From AP-15 sp963736715 (GTDB lineage: Bacteria > Pseudomonadota > Alphaproteobacteria > ATCC43930 > CGMCC-115725): a stretch of 64,000 bases of DNA. This document shows, one piece after another, positions 1 through 8,388 of this stretch (its first letter is position 1; each line of letters begins with the position of its first letter). Position numbers and translations under genes: made by a program. The notes beneath the pieces are model-generated. The model did no database searches and was not told the origin of the DNA. It worked only from the letters and a program-made list of their open reading frames with translations. Location of the stretch: assembly GCA_963736715.1 (NCBI GenBank), contig CAVTQA010000010.1, forward strand, positions 310,001-374,000. Reading direction: 5' to 3'.

Positions 1-1935
1 CCCCTCGCGCTGATACGGACGCAACTCGGTGCGCAGCCCGGCCGGCGGTTCGACCTCGGCGATCCCCGAAAAGCTCGACAGCCGCTCCGCCAATTCCCGC
101 AGCCGCTCGCCGCCGAGCCAGCGCAGCCGAGTGGCCGCTTCGAGCGCGGCCAAGCCCGTCATTTCACCAGCCGAAACCCCGAGCTTGCCCTCCGTGGACA
201 GGTTCTTCGGGTCATACAGCTCGACAAGGGTGGCCATGATCGCCTTGGTGCGCTCGAGCGGCAGGGCGACGTGCCGGCCGTCTTCGAGCCTGCCGAAGAC
301 GGTGCCGTTATGCGCCAGCGCGTCGAGTTCGCTCGGCATGTCGCGATCGCGCAGACGTGCGAGCAAGGAACTCAGCACCGGCAGGAGCGCCACGCGTTCG
401 CCCTCGACGACAATCCCGAGATCGAGCGAGAACCACCACCCGCTTCCCTCCTCCAGTTCAGCGGTCCATTCACCCGCGCCATCGACGACACGATGGCGAA
501 AGCCGTCCTCGAATTCGATCCGCCAGCCCTCGCGCTCGAGTTGCGGCACCGCGTCATACAAAAAATTCGGCCATTCCCGTTGCCCCTCGGCAAAACCGAA
601 GGCAATTCGCTCCTCGTCCCGATTTTGCGCTTCGAAAGTCTCGACGGCCTGCAACCCGAGTTCCTGCAACCGCTTCAGCGCTCTGCGCTCGGCGCTGCGG
701 TTGCGGCGCCGCACGACGATCCGCCCCTCCTCGAAGGCGCGCAACTCGTTCCGCCGGTCTTCCGGATCGACTTCAACGCCGCCATAAGAAAAGCCGAGCA
801 GCGCAAGGTCGACATTGTCGTCCCAGTCCTTCGTGCGCACTCCCCAATAGTTCCAGCCTCGCTTGCGTTGAACGAGCGTCAGGATCGGAACCGGCGGATC
901 TTTGCGGATCTCTTCGACGATGTCGGAGCGCGGCCGCGGCAAGGCGAGACCCGGCAATTCGCGTTCCAGGGCGGCGCCAACCGCCTCGGCCTGCGCCTTG
1001 GTCACCGGCGGAGCCGACAATGCGAGCTTGACGAGCGGTCTGGCCAAATTGAGTGCGACAGGGCCGGCCAGGTGCTCGGCCGGAAGTACATACCAGGGCG
1101 AGGCCGAGGGCAGCACCACCGCAGACGGATCGTCAAGCGCAATGTCCACCGTCTGGCGGCCGTCCGCACCGACTTGCCAGGATAGCCGCCCCGGACGGTC
1201 CGGCCCCAAAGCCAATGGCGGCGAGGCGACATTCTGCCAGCGGCATCGGCCGGTGGCAAGGATCCGGCGCATCGCCAGGTCGGCGATCTCGGAATCTTCG
1301 GGAAGCTGGACCTGCGAGCTCCACGACCCGCCGCGCAGCAATTTGATGATGCCGCGATCGGTCGGGGTCAGGTAATTCGCGGTCGCGTTCTGCAATTGTT
1401 GGGAGGGCAAAGCGCGGTCGGCGCCCCACTCGCCCGATTTCAGGATGCGCACGACCCGCAGGTCGATGACAAAAGGCGAGCCTGGTGCGATCGGCCAGTC
1501 GAGGCGGTAGGCGATTGCTTCCGGCGAGGCGGCCGGATGCACGGCTTGGCGCAGCTGGTGCAGCCAGCCACTGACCGGCCCATCCAGCAAATCCTTTTCG
1601 GTCCGCTCCACCGATGGCGGGTTGCGCAATGCCTCGAGCAGCACGGCGGCCGCGTGCTTGCAGTTCCAACCGACGGGACAGCTGCATCGACCCGAGATGA
1701 CGACCGGATCGGAATCGTTGATCTCGACAAAGACATGATAGGGGCGCGGCCGCGTGCCCCTGACGGAGGCGATCAGGCGTTGCCCGCCTTTGTCCGCACG
1801 CAAGTCACGAACCGCACCTTCACGATGATAGAAACGGCCCTTCTCGAAACTACCGGGGAGGCAACGTCGGATATCGCCCTCATCAAAGGCGACTGAATTG
1901 AATGCGAGATCCTGCAACAAGGTCGTCCGCTTCAA
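1..1935 (-). CDS. SNF2-family DEAD/DEAH helicase with SWIM zinc finger (C-terminus cut by window edge)
   Basis: The reverse strand is open from about 1935 to the left edge, giving roughly 645 residues of N-terminal region. A SWIM zinc finger (CSC-PVGWN-CKH, the CxCxnCxH pattern) is encoded near 1640-1690. The frame then runs through a long charged region and ends in LRTELRPYQREG, the start of an SNF2 helicase domain (Q-motif region). The whole ATPase core lies outside the window. SWIM-SNF2 proteins are large DNA or nucleoprotein translocases, mostly of unassigned function. No ATG is available after the upstream in-frame stop; TTG at 1935, or TTG at 1920/1917, are the only candidate starts, so the N-terminus is uncertain. 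Several long plus-strand open frames here are shadows of this gene. Confidence 0.8.
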   Translation of the reverse strand, partial: MKRTTLLQDLAFNSVAFDEGDIRRCLPGSFEKGRFYHREGAVRDLRADKGGQRLIASVRGTRPRPYHVFVEINDSDPVVISGRCSCPVGWNCKHAAAVLLEALRNPPSVERTEKDLLDGPVSGWLHQLRQAVHPAASPEAIAYRLDWPIAPGSPFVIDLRVVRILKSGEWGADRALPSQQLQNATANYLTPTDRGIIKLLRGGSWSSQVQLPEDSEIADLAMRRILATGRCRWQNVASPPLALGPDRPGRLSWQVGADGRQTVDIALDDPSAVVLPSASPWYVLPAEHLAGPVALNLARPLVKLALSAPPVTKAQAEAVGAALERELPGLALPRPRSDIVEEIRKDPPVPILTLVQRKRGWNYWGVRTKDWDDNVDLALLGFSYGGVEVDPEDRRNELRAFEEGRIVVRRRNRSAERRALKRLQELGLQAVETFEAQNRDEERIAFGFAEGQREWPNFLYDAVPQLEREGWRIEFEDGFRHRVVDGAGEWTAELEEGSGWWFSLDLGIVVEGERVALLPVLSSLLARLRDRDMPSELDALAHNGTVFGRLEDGRHVALPLERTKAIMATLVELYDPKNLSTEGKLGVSAGEMTGLAALEAATRLRWLGGERLRELAERLSSFSGIAEVEPPAGLRTELRPYQREG

Positions 1936-2063
1936 GATAGGGGGCCGCCAATCGGCTATGCCAGTCTCGACCGAGCCCCGTTGGTGTCAAGCGGCTGCCG
2001 CCACGCTGGCCGATCAGTGCTCTTCCTCGGGCAGGTGATGCCGCTGGGCGACGAATTGTAGAG

Positions 2064-2885
2064 CTATCGCGAGAATGCGGCAAGAAATGCGGAAACCAGC
2101 GGTTTCATGAAATAGCCGTGATCGGGAGTGATCGTCGCCTCGAAGCCGCGCCGGCGCAACTCTTCGGCAACGACCGGACCGACAGCGCCGATTTGGACCC
2201 CCTGCAGCGCCGTTGCCAATGCCTCTTCACGCCGGCTTGCCGCGGCGACCTCAAATAGCCGTGTAACTTGCGGCGAGCTGGTGAAAGCGATGGCATCGAC
2301 GGCACCATCGGCCATCCGATCGATCAGCTCGACGACCTTCTCGTCGCCGGCCGCGGAAGCATAGACGTAGGGCAGGACGGGGTCGGGCTTCGCCCCGGCC
2401 TGCCGCAGGAAATCGGTGAACCTGGTGTTGGGGTTGCCCGGGTACAGCTGCACGCCGACCCGCCGGCCCCGCAGATCGATGCTCGACATAGTCGCGATCA
2501 GGCCGTCGGTCGTCGGCTCCTCGGCGCGCAGGTCGGATTTGAGGCCGAGCTCGCGCAACGCCCGCTCGGGCTTCGGCCCGCGCGTGATCTTGCGCGCGGC
2601 CCGCAACCCATCGAGAAAGAGCGGCTCGAGTTCGGATCGTTGCGCGATACCGTGCAGGCGACGCAGCCCTTCGCCGGTGAACAGAATCAGATCGTCAAAT
2701 GGAAAACGCATCAGCCAGTCCCGCAGCGGCGCGGGATCCGGAGCATCCCGGATCGCCACCAGCGGGCAGCGCAGGGTTTCCGCGCCCTGCTCCTCGAACA
2801 TGCGCGCGAGCCGGTCGAGCTCGCGGGTTTCCGGGAGGGCAATGCGGCGCCCGGAAAGCAGGCCGATTGCAGGTTGATCGCTCAT
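2064..2885 (-). CDS. hemD: Uroporphyrinogen-III synthase
   Basis: About 273 residues, the usual HemD length. The enzyme cyclises and inverts ring D of hydroxymethylbilane to give uroporphyrinogen III, the branch point of heme, siroheme and cobalamin synthesis. Family-typical segments are the N-terminal GRRIALPETRE, a central LRGRRVGVQLYP, DAIAFTSSPQV and the C-terminal GAVGPVVAEELRRRGFEATITP. HemD diverges strongly in sequence, but its two-lobed pattern is recognisable. The start MSDQPAIG at 2885 is preferred over an in-frame ATG at 2909 because the latter adds residues unlike the family. The gene is divergent from the crotonase gene, with about 80 bp between the starts. No hemC lies nearby. 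The neighbouring methylmalonyl-CoA mutase and CtaA depend on tetrapyrroles but are far away. Confidence 0.85.
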   Translation of the reverse strand: MSDQPAIGLLSGRRIALPETRELDRLARMFEEQGAETLRCPLVAIRDAPDPAPLRDWLMRFPFDDLILFTGEGLRRLHGIAQRSELEPLFLDGLRAARKITRGPKPERALRELGLKSDLRAEEPTTDGLIATMSSIDLRGRRVGVQLYPGNPNTRFTDFLRQAGAKPDPVLPYVYASAAGDEKVVELIDRMADGAVDAIAFTSSPQVTRLFEVAAASRREEALATALQGVQIGAVGPVVAEELRRRGFEATITPDHGYFMKPLVSAFLAAFSR

Positions 2886-2964
2886 CGAAGAGGAAGCTGA
2901 TCTCGGCAAGTCCGTCGTGCAAGACTATAGTCGCGCGAGAGCACCGCGGGGCGGAGGTAGTCAA

Positions 2965-3759
2965 ATGGATCGCGAGTACGAGACGGTGCGGGTCGACGAC
3001 CGCGGCGAGGGTTTGCTGCTGCTGGCCCTCAATCGTCCCGAGGTGGCCAATGCGATGAACACGCAGATGGGGCGCGATCTCCTCACTTTCTTTGAGGGGA
3101 TCAACGCGGCGCCCGCAAAACAGCGCTGCATCGTGGTCACGGGCGCGGGGGAGCGGGCGTTTTGCGCCGGCGGCGACCTCAAGGAGCGCAACGGCATGAC
3201 CGACGAGGCCTGGCAGGACCAGCACCTGCTGTTCGAGCGCATGATCCGGGCGTTTATCGGCTGCCCGGTCCCGGTTATCGGCGCGGTCGACGGTGCGGCT
3301 TATGCCGGCGGCTGTGAATTGGCGCTGTGCTGCGACTTTATTTACGCCGCCGAGACCGCCCGCTTCGCGCTGACCGAGGTCACGCTCGGCATCATGCCCG
3401 GCGCCGGCGGGACGCAAAACCTGCCACGGGCCGTCGGTGAGCGCCGTGCCAAGGAGATCATCCTGACCGGACGCCCGTTCACCGCCGCCGAGGCGTACGA
3501 ATGGGGCATGGTCAACCGCCTCTGCCCGCCGGGCCGCGTCGTCGAGGAGGCGATCGAAACGGGGCGCCGTATCGCCGACAACGCTCCGATCTCGGTGCGG
3601 CAGGCCAAGCACGCGATCCATTTCGGCATGCAGATGGATGTCGCGAGCGGCATGATGCTGGAGATCGAGGCTTACAACCGCATGGTCCCGACCGAGGACC
3701 GGCGCGAGGGTGTCCTTGCGTTCAACGAGAAGCGCAAGCCCCGCTTCAAGGGCCGGTGA
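2965..3759 (+). CDS. Enoyl-CoA hydratase/isomerase (crotonase) family protein
   Basis: A 264-residue crotonase-fold protein with the N-terminal beta strand LLLLALNRPEVANAM, the first oxyanion-hole segment FCAGGDLKE and the second AYAGGCELALCCDF, followed by LTEVTLGIMPGAGGTQNLPR. Glu in the LTEVTLG segment and the GAGGTQ turn match hydratases that have at least one catalytic Glu. The start at 2965 is chosen for the strong ribosome binding site GGCGGAGG; an in-frame GTG at 2917 would add 16 unrelated residues. It is the first gene of a rightward run with two MmgE/PrpD genes and a thioesterase, which points to a CoA-ester degradation pathway. The substrate cannot be told from sequence. Confidence 0.9.
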   Translation: MDREYETVRVDDRGEGLLLLALNRPEVANAMNTQMGRDLLTFFEGINAAPAKQRCIVVTGAGERAFCAGGDLKERNGMTDEAWQDQHLLFERMIRAFIGCPVPVIGAVDGAAYAGGCELALCCDFIYAAETARFALTEVTLGIMPGAGGTQNLPRAVGERRAKEIILTGRPFTAAEAYEWGMVNRLCPPGRVVEEAIETGRRIADNAPISVRQAKHAIHFGMQMDVASGMMLEIEAYNRMVPTEDRREGVLAFNEKRKPRFKGR

Positions 3760-3793
3760 GGGTGCGACGCACGGGACCGCGATAGGAGAGAGA

Positions 3794-5140
3794 ATGAGCG
3801 AAGAAAAGCTTACCCAGGTGCTGGCGCGCAAATCTGCGACCCTCGAATACGAGGATCTGCCGCCGGAGGCGCATGAGCTCGCGCGGCAATGCATCCTCGA
3901 CTATTTCGGAGTGGCGGTCGCCGGGGCCGGCGACGAACTGGTGGAGGTGTTGCTCGACGAGCTGAGTGAGGCCGGCGGCGCCGCACAGGCGAGCATCATC
4001 GGCCATCAGACCCGATTGCCGGCGCTGTCGGCGGCGCTTGTCAATGGCGCCGCGGGACACACGCTCGATTACGATGACGTCAATATGGCAATGCCGGGCC
4101 ATCCCTCGGTGGCGATCCTGCCGGGCCTGCTCGCCCTGGCCGAATTGAGGCGCAGCTCAGGGCGCGAGGTGATCACCGCCTTCGTCGCGGGGTATGAGAC
4201 CGCCTGCCGGGTCGGCGCGGCGCTGCAGCCGGGACATTACAATCTCGGTTTTCACTCGACCGGCACGGTCGGCGCCTTTGGCGCCGCGGCGGCCTGCGCC
4301 CGGCTGCTCGGTCTCGACGCCGAGGCGACCGCCCTGGCGCTCGGCATCGCCGGGACGCAGGCGGCCGGGCTCAAATCCCAGTTCGGGACGATGTGCAAGC
4401 CGTTCCACGCCGGCAAGGCGGCACAGAACGGGCTCCTCGCGGCTCGCCTCGCCGCGCGCGGATTTTCAAGCCGCGCCGACATTATCGAATGCGTCCAGGG
4501 GTTCGCGTTGACGCACGGCCCGGATTTCTCGACCGAAGCTGCCCTCGCCACACCCGAAGCCGGGCTGCATCTCTTCGCCAACCTCTTCAAATACCATGCC
4601 GCGTGCTACCTGACGCATGCGCCGATCGAATGCGCACGCCGGCTGCGCGAGCAGCATCAGGTGATCCTCGAGGCTGTGACCGGCATCACGTTGCGGCTCG
4701 ACACAGGCTGTGAGCGGGTCTGCAACATCCCGTCTCCGGTCGATGGGCTGCAAAGCAAGTTCAGCCTGCGCCAGACTGTGGCTATGGCGTTGGCCGGCAT
4801 CGATACGGCGAGCCTCGGCGCCTACAGCGCCGGGAATGCGCGCGACCCGGCCCTCATAGGCTTGCGCGAGCGGATCGAGATCGATTGGCAGGACAGCTGG
4901 CCACAGACCCTGAGCGAGCTCGAAATCGAGCTCGCCGACGGAGATCGCTTCACGGCGCGTCATGATGCCGGCGTTCCGGCTGCGGACATCGCCGATCAAG
5001 GCCGGCGGCTCGCCGCAAAATTCGATGCGCTCGTCGAGCCGGTACTCGGCGCCCCGCGGACGCGCGAACTGCGCGAAACCATCGCGCAACTCGACCGCCT
5101 TTCCGACATTACGAGCCTCGCCGACCTCGCCACGAGCTGA
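3794..5140 (+). CDS. MmgE/PrpD family protein, copy 1
   Basis: A 448-residue MmgE/PrpD protein. The family includes 2-methylcitrate dehydratase, cis-aconitate decarboxylase and iminodisuccinate epimerase, all acting on small polycarboxylates without a metal. Family segments seen are the N-terminal helical region with CILDYFGVAVAG, GAAGHTLDYDDVN and HPSVAILPGLLALAE, then GFHSTGTVGAFGAAAACARLLGLD, AGLKSQFGTMCKPFHAGKAAQNG and the C-terminal cap beginning VNGAAG/FKYHAACYLTHAPIEC. Start at 3794 follows an AGGAGAG ribosome binding site. It lies 34 bp after the crotonase gene and 11 bp before a second member of the same family, suggesting one transcript. Confidence 0.9.
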   Translation: MSEEKLTQVLARKSATLEYEDLPPEAHELARQCILDYFGVAVAGAGDELVEVLLDELSEAGGAAQASIIGHQTRLPALSAALVNGAAGHTLDYDDVNMAMPGHPSVAILPGLLALAELRRSSGREVITAFVAGYETACRVGAALQPGHYNLGFHSTGTVGAFGAAAACARLLGLDAEATALALGIAGTQAAGLKSQFGTMCKPFHAGKAAQNGLLAARLAARGFSSRADIIECVQGFALTHGPDFSTEAALATPEAGLHLFANLFKYHAACYLTHAPIECARRLREQHQVILEAVTGITLRLDTGCERVCNIPSPVDGLQSKFSLRQTVAMALAGIDTASLGAYSAGNARDPALIGLRERIEIDWQDSWPQTLSELEIELADGDRFTARHDAGVPAADIADQGRRLAAKFDALVEPVLGAPRTRELRETIAQLDRLSDITSLADLATS

Positions 5141-5151
5141 GGGGCGGCGCG

Positions 5152-6522
5152 ATGCAGGACCCGGTCGTCGACAAGATCGTCGCGCATGTCGAAAGGGTGG
5201 CCGAACACGGGGTGCCCGAGGCCGCCCGAGCCGCGGCTAAGACCTTTATTGCCGATACGCTGGCTGTTGGAATAGCCGGCTCTCAGACCCCGTGGCGCGG
5301 CGAGATTCTCGACATGCTCGCCGGCATCAGTGGCGTCGAGGAGGCGACAGTGTTGGGTGGCGGCGAGAAGCTGCCGCTCGTGCACGCGGCGATGCTCAAC
5401 GCCTATCAGATCCACGCCCAGGAATTCGATTGCGTGCACGAGGGCGCGGTCGTCCATCCGATGGCGGCGAGCTTGCCGGTGCTCCTCGGATGGGCGGAGC
5501 GGGAAGGCGGCGTCTCCGGCGCTCGCCTGATCCGCGCCGTTGTCGTTGCGGTCGATATCGCGGCGACGTTGGGCCTGTGCTCGCGTGCGCCGATGCGCTT
5601 CTTCCGGCCGGCCAACGCCGGCGGGTTCGGCGCCACCGCGGGTCTCGCGATGCTGGCCGGCCTCGATGGCGCACAGCTGCGCGACGCGATCGGGATCTAT
5701 TACGGGCAGTGCGCCGGCACGATGCAGGCGCACAGCGAAGGAACGCCGCAATTGGCGATGCAGATGGGTTTTGCCGCGCGCAGCGCAGTGACCGCGGTGG
5801 AGCTGGCGCGGCGCGGCATGCCGGGGCCGCATGCGCCGATTTCCGGAGAATTCGGCTATTTTGCCCTGTTCGACGGAAAGGCGGATCCCGCGCCGTTCGA
5901 CCAGCTCGGCGTGTGCTGGCGGATCACCGAGCTCAGCCACAAACCGTTCCCCAGCGGGCGGGCGACGCACGGCGGCATCGACGGGCTGCAGTGCCTGATG
6001 AAAGAAGACGGGGTGACCGCTGATCGGGTCGTCGCCTGCCGTTTTCGCGTGCCGCCTCTGACGGCGCGGCTGGTCGGCCGCCCGGCCCTCGAGGGGATGA
6101 CCGCCGGTTACGCTCGGCTGTGTCTCCAATATGTCGGGGCCGTCTGCCTGCGGCGCGGTAATGTCGGTCTCGGCGATTTTACCGCGGCAGCGCTCGCCGA
6201 TCGGGACACGTTGAGGTTGGCCCGCCGGCTGACCGTCATCGAGGACGGCAACCCCGACCCCAACGCTCTCTTGCCGCAGCGCGTCGAAATCGATCTCGCC
6301 GAAGGCCGAACCGTCGCCGCCGCGGTAACGTCGGTGCTCGGCAGCCCCGAGCGGCCATTGTCGCCCGAAGCTGTGCGTGCGAAATTCAGGAATTGTTGGC
6401 AATCCGTGCATGATATTCTGCCGGAGCAGGGTACCGCGCTGTGGGATGCGGTGTTCGCGCTCGAAGCCCTCGACGACGTTCGCCCTCTCGCCGGGCTCGG
6501 CGCCAAGCGAGGAGCGTCATGA
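5152..6522 (+). CDS. MmgE/PrpD family protein, copy 2
   Basis: A 456-residue second MmgE/PrpD protein directly after the first. It has ADTLAVGIAGSQTPWRGEIL, a modified NAYQIHAQEFDCVHEGAVVHPMAASLP loop in place of the usual HTLDYDD, ANAGGFGATAGLAMLAGLD and SHKPFPSGRATHGGIDG. The two copies differ at the substrate-facing loops, so they probably act on different compounds or form a hetero-oligomer rather than being redundant. Translation is probably coupled to the next gene: the stop TGA shares four bases (ATGA) with the thioesterase start. Substrate unknown. Confidence 0.9.
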   Translation: MQDPVVDKIVAHVERVAEHGVPEAARAAAKTFIADTLAVGIAGSQTPWRGEILDMLAGISGVEEATVLGGGEKLPLVHAAMLNAYQIHAQEFDCVHEGAVVHPMAASLPVLLGWAEREGGVSGARLIRAVVVAVDIAATLGLCSRAPMRFFRPANAGGFGATAGLAMLAGLDGAQLRDAIGIYYGQCAGTMQAHSEGTPQLAMQMGFAARSAVTAVELARRGMPGPHAPISGEFGYFALFDGKADPAPFDQLGVCWRITELSHKPFPSGRATHGGIDGLQCLMKEDGVTADRVVACRFRVPPLTARLVGRPALEGMTAGYARLCLQYVGAVCLRRGNVGLGDFTAAALADRDTLRLARRLTVIEDGNPDPNALLPQRVEIDLAEGRTVAAAVTSVLGSPERPLSPEAVRAKFRNCWQSVHDILPEQGTALWDAVFALEALDDVRPLAGLGAKRGAS

Positions 6523-7007
6523 CCTCGGATTGGGCGCGGTTCGGAGTCGAGCCGGGATGGTCGTTTGCGATCCCGCATCGGGTCCGCTGGAGCGAATGCG
6601 ACCCGTTCCGGCATGCCGGCCACCGCGCCTATTTCGAGTGGTTCGAGGAAGCGCGCAACCGCTATCTCGAGGCCGTCGGCCTGGCGCCGGTGTCGCCGGA
6701 TACGCCGGGCCCGGTCATCGCCGACACCGGCATCCGTTATCATCGGCCACTGGTTTACGCCGACGAGATCCTCGTCACCGCGCGCACGGTTCGCCTTGGC
6801 CATACCAGCTTCGACATGGAATACGCGGTGTGGCGCGACGGGCTCTGCGCGCTCGGGCGCGCGGTGCTGATCCTGGTCATTAACGCCACCGGCGAAAAGA
6901 CGCCATTGCCGCCCGACCTGCGCGAACGCATTCTCGCCCGCGACCAAGACGCTGGCGAGGCTGTCATTCCGGGGCGTGGGCGCAGCCCACGAGCCCGGAA
7001 CCTATGA
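6519..7007 (+). CDS. Acyl-CoA thioesterase, hotdog fold (4-hydroxybenzoyl-CoA thioesterase family)
   Basis: A 162-residue single hotdog domain. HRVRWSECDPFRHAGHRAYFEWFEEARNRYLE matches the FcbC/YbgC-type catalytic segment, where the Asp after Glu-Cys is the usual active-site residue. Later it has GIRYHRPLVYADEILVTARTVRLGHTSFDMEYAVW. It overlaps the preceding PrpD-family gene by ATGA and is probably the last gene of that operon, releasing free acid from a CoA ester. The last 16 or so residues (VIPGRGRSPRARNL) are not hotdog sequence: they are encoded by an extragenic palindromic repeat that starts at 6963, so the native stop appears to have been replaced by repeat DNA. Confidence 0.85.
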   Translation: MTSDWARFGVEPGWSFAIPHRVRWSECDPFRHAGHRAYFEWFEEARNRYLEAVGLAPVSPDTPGPVIADTGIRYHRPLVYADEILVTARTVRLGHTSFDMEYAVWRDGLCALGRAVLILVINATGEKTPLPPDLRERILARDQDAGEAVIPGRGRSPRARNL

Positions 7008-7084
7008 ACACCGACCGAGAACGGATGCGCGCGGACGGTGTTCCTGGTTTCCGGGCCTGCCCCTTCGGGGCATCCCGGAATGAC
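6963..7084. repeat. Extragenic palindromic repeat (GTCATTCCGG ... CCGGAATGAC)
   Basis: The outer 10-bp arms GTCATTCCGG (6963-6972) and CCGGAATGAC (7075-7084) are perfect inverted copies. Inside are smaller hairpins such as the one around CCCCTTCGGGG. This type of dispersed repeat is common between alphaproteobacterial genes. Here it spans the 3' end of the thioesterase gene and the leader of the next gene. Confidence 0.75.
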
Positions 7085-7110
7085 GATTACCGCCTGATCG
7101 GGAGATCGAA

Positions 7111-8382
7111 ATGAAACGCGCCGTCATCGTCATCTGCGACAGCCTCAGGGCGGACCTTATCTCGCCCCGCGATGCGCCGTTCCTGAGCGAATTCGGGCAG
7201 CGCTCGGCGCGGTTTGCCGACCACAGGAGCGTCTTCCCGTCGACGACGCGAACGAGCGCCGCGTCGATCGCCACCGGGTGTCTCCCGGCGCGCCACGGCC
7301 TGCTCGGCAACACGATGGCGATCGACGAGGGTGACGGCCTCGTCTGCCTGTCGGTCGGCAAGCCGGATTTCCGCGACCGCCTGCACCGGGCGACCGGGCG
7401 CACCCTGCACCGGCCGACCCTCGCCGAGCGGGTCAGCCGTGCCGGCGGGACGGCGATCGCGATCTCGAACGTGTCGCCCGGCGCGGCCTATTTCCTCGAC
7501 CCCGACGGCTTCGGCTGGGTCTACAACCCGGCCGGCAGCTTCGGCCCCGGCCGTCATGCGCTGCCTGCCGAGGAGGGGCTCGCGATCTCGAAGGGCGCCG
7601 AAGGCGACAACGCCGCGACCGAGCGCTTCTGCCTTGAGGTGTTGCGCGAGCGCGCGCCCACCCTCGCCATATTGTGGCTGTCGGAGCCGGACTACACCGG
7701 CCACCACACCCCGCTCGGCTCGCCAGCGCATCGCCGAGCGATCGCGAGCGCCGACGAAAATGTCCACCGCGTCGCCGAGACCGTTACGTCGCTCGATCCG
7801 ACAGGCGAGAACATCCTCTTCGTCGTCGGCTCGGATCACGGAATGGAGACGGTCGCGGAGACCATTGATCTCGATGGGCTATTGATCGATGCCGGGCTGA
7901 AGGGTGCAGCGGCATCGTCGGATGTCGTCGTCGCACCCAATGGCACATCGGCCTTGCTCTATTTTGCCGATCCCGCCGGGGCTCTCGTCGCGGAGGTGGC
8001 GCGGTTTCTCGAAACCCAGGACTGGGTCGGGCGCACCTTCGTCGGTCCAGACTTGGCGGCGGTCGGCCTGCCAACGGGCTCCCCAATGCAGATTGCGGTC
8101 ACGCTCAAACCCGACGAGCGCGCCAATCCGCACGGCGTGCCCGGTCACAGCCATGTCGTGCGCGACGCGCTCGAACCCAAAGACGCCACCGGCTTCGGCC
8201 AGCACGGCGGTCTCGGCAAAAACGAGCAGAGCCCGTTCCTCTTCATCTCCGGCGGTGGCTTCGCCCCGGGCCCCCGTCACGCCCGATCCTCGCTGATCGA
8301 CATCGCACCAACGGTGCTCCGCCACCTCGGGCTGCCCAACACCGAAACCGACGGACAACCCTTGCCGCGCACGCACCCTTGA
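7111..8382 (+). CDS. Alkaline phosphatase superfamily protein (type I phosphodiesterase/nucleotide pyrophosphatase-like)
   Basis: A 423-residue protein of the alkaline phosphatase/NPP superfamily, which hydrolyses phosphate mono- or diesters with two metal ions. The first metal Asp is in VIVICDSLRADLI, the Thr nucleophile region is SVFPSTTRTSAASIATG, and further metal ligands are in LWLSEPDYTGHHT, VVGSDHGME and GFGQHGGLGKNE. No signal peptide is visible, so it is probably cytoplasmic. It starts after a GGGAG ribosome binding site, 103 bp downstream of the thioesterase across a palindromic repeat, and may be transcribed with that operon. It converges on panC with 6 bp between the stops. The substrate is not predictable from sequence. 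Confidence 0.85.
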   Translation: MKRAVIVICDSLRADLISPRDAPFLSEFGQRSARFADHRSVFPSTTRTSAASIATGCLPARHGLLGNTMAIDEGDGLVCLSVGKPDFRDRLHRATGRTLHRPTLAERVSRAGGTAIAISNVSPGAAYFLDPDGFGWVYNPAGSFGPGRHALPAEEGLAISKGAEGDNAATERFCLEVLRERAPTLAILWLSEPDYTGHHTPLGSPAHRRAIASADENVHRVAETVTSLDPTGENILFVVGSDHGMETVAETIDLDGLLIDAGLKGAAASSDVVVAPNGTSALLYFADPAGALVAEVARFLETQDWVGRTFVGPDLAAVGLPTGSPMQIAVTLKPDERANPHGVPGHSHVVRDALEPKDATGFGQHGGLGKNEQSPFLFISGGGFAPGPRHARSSLIDIAPTVLRHLGLPNTETDGQPLPRTHP

Positions 8383-8388
8383 GCCCGG

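Noticed and set aside
271..1185. 304-residue plus-strand open frame
   Set aside because: Antisense shadow of the SNF2/SWIM helicase, whose minus-strand translation has the SWIM finger and family sequence.
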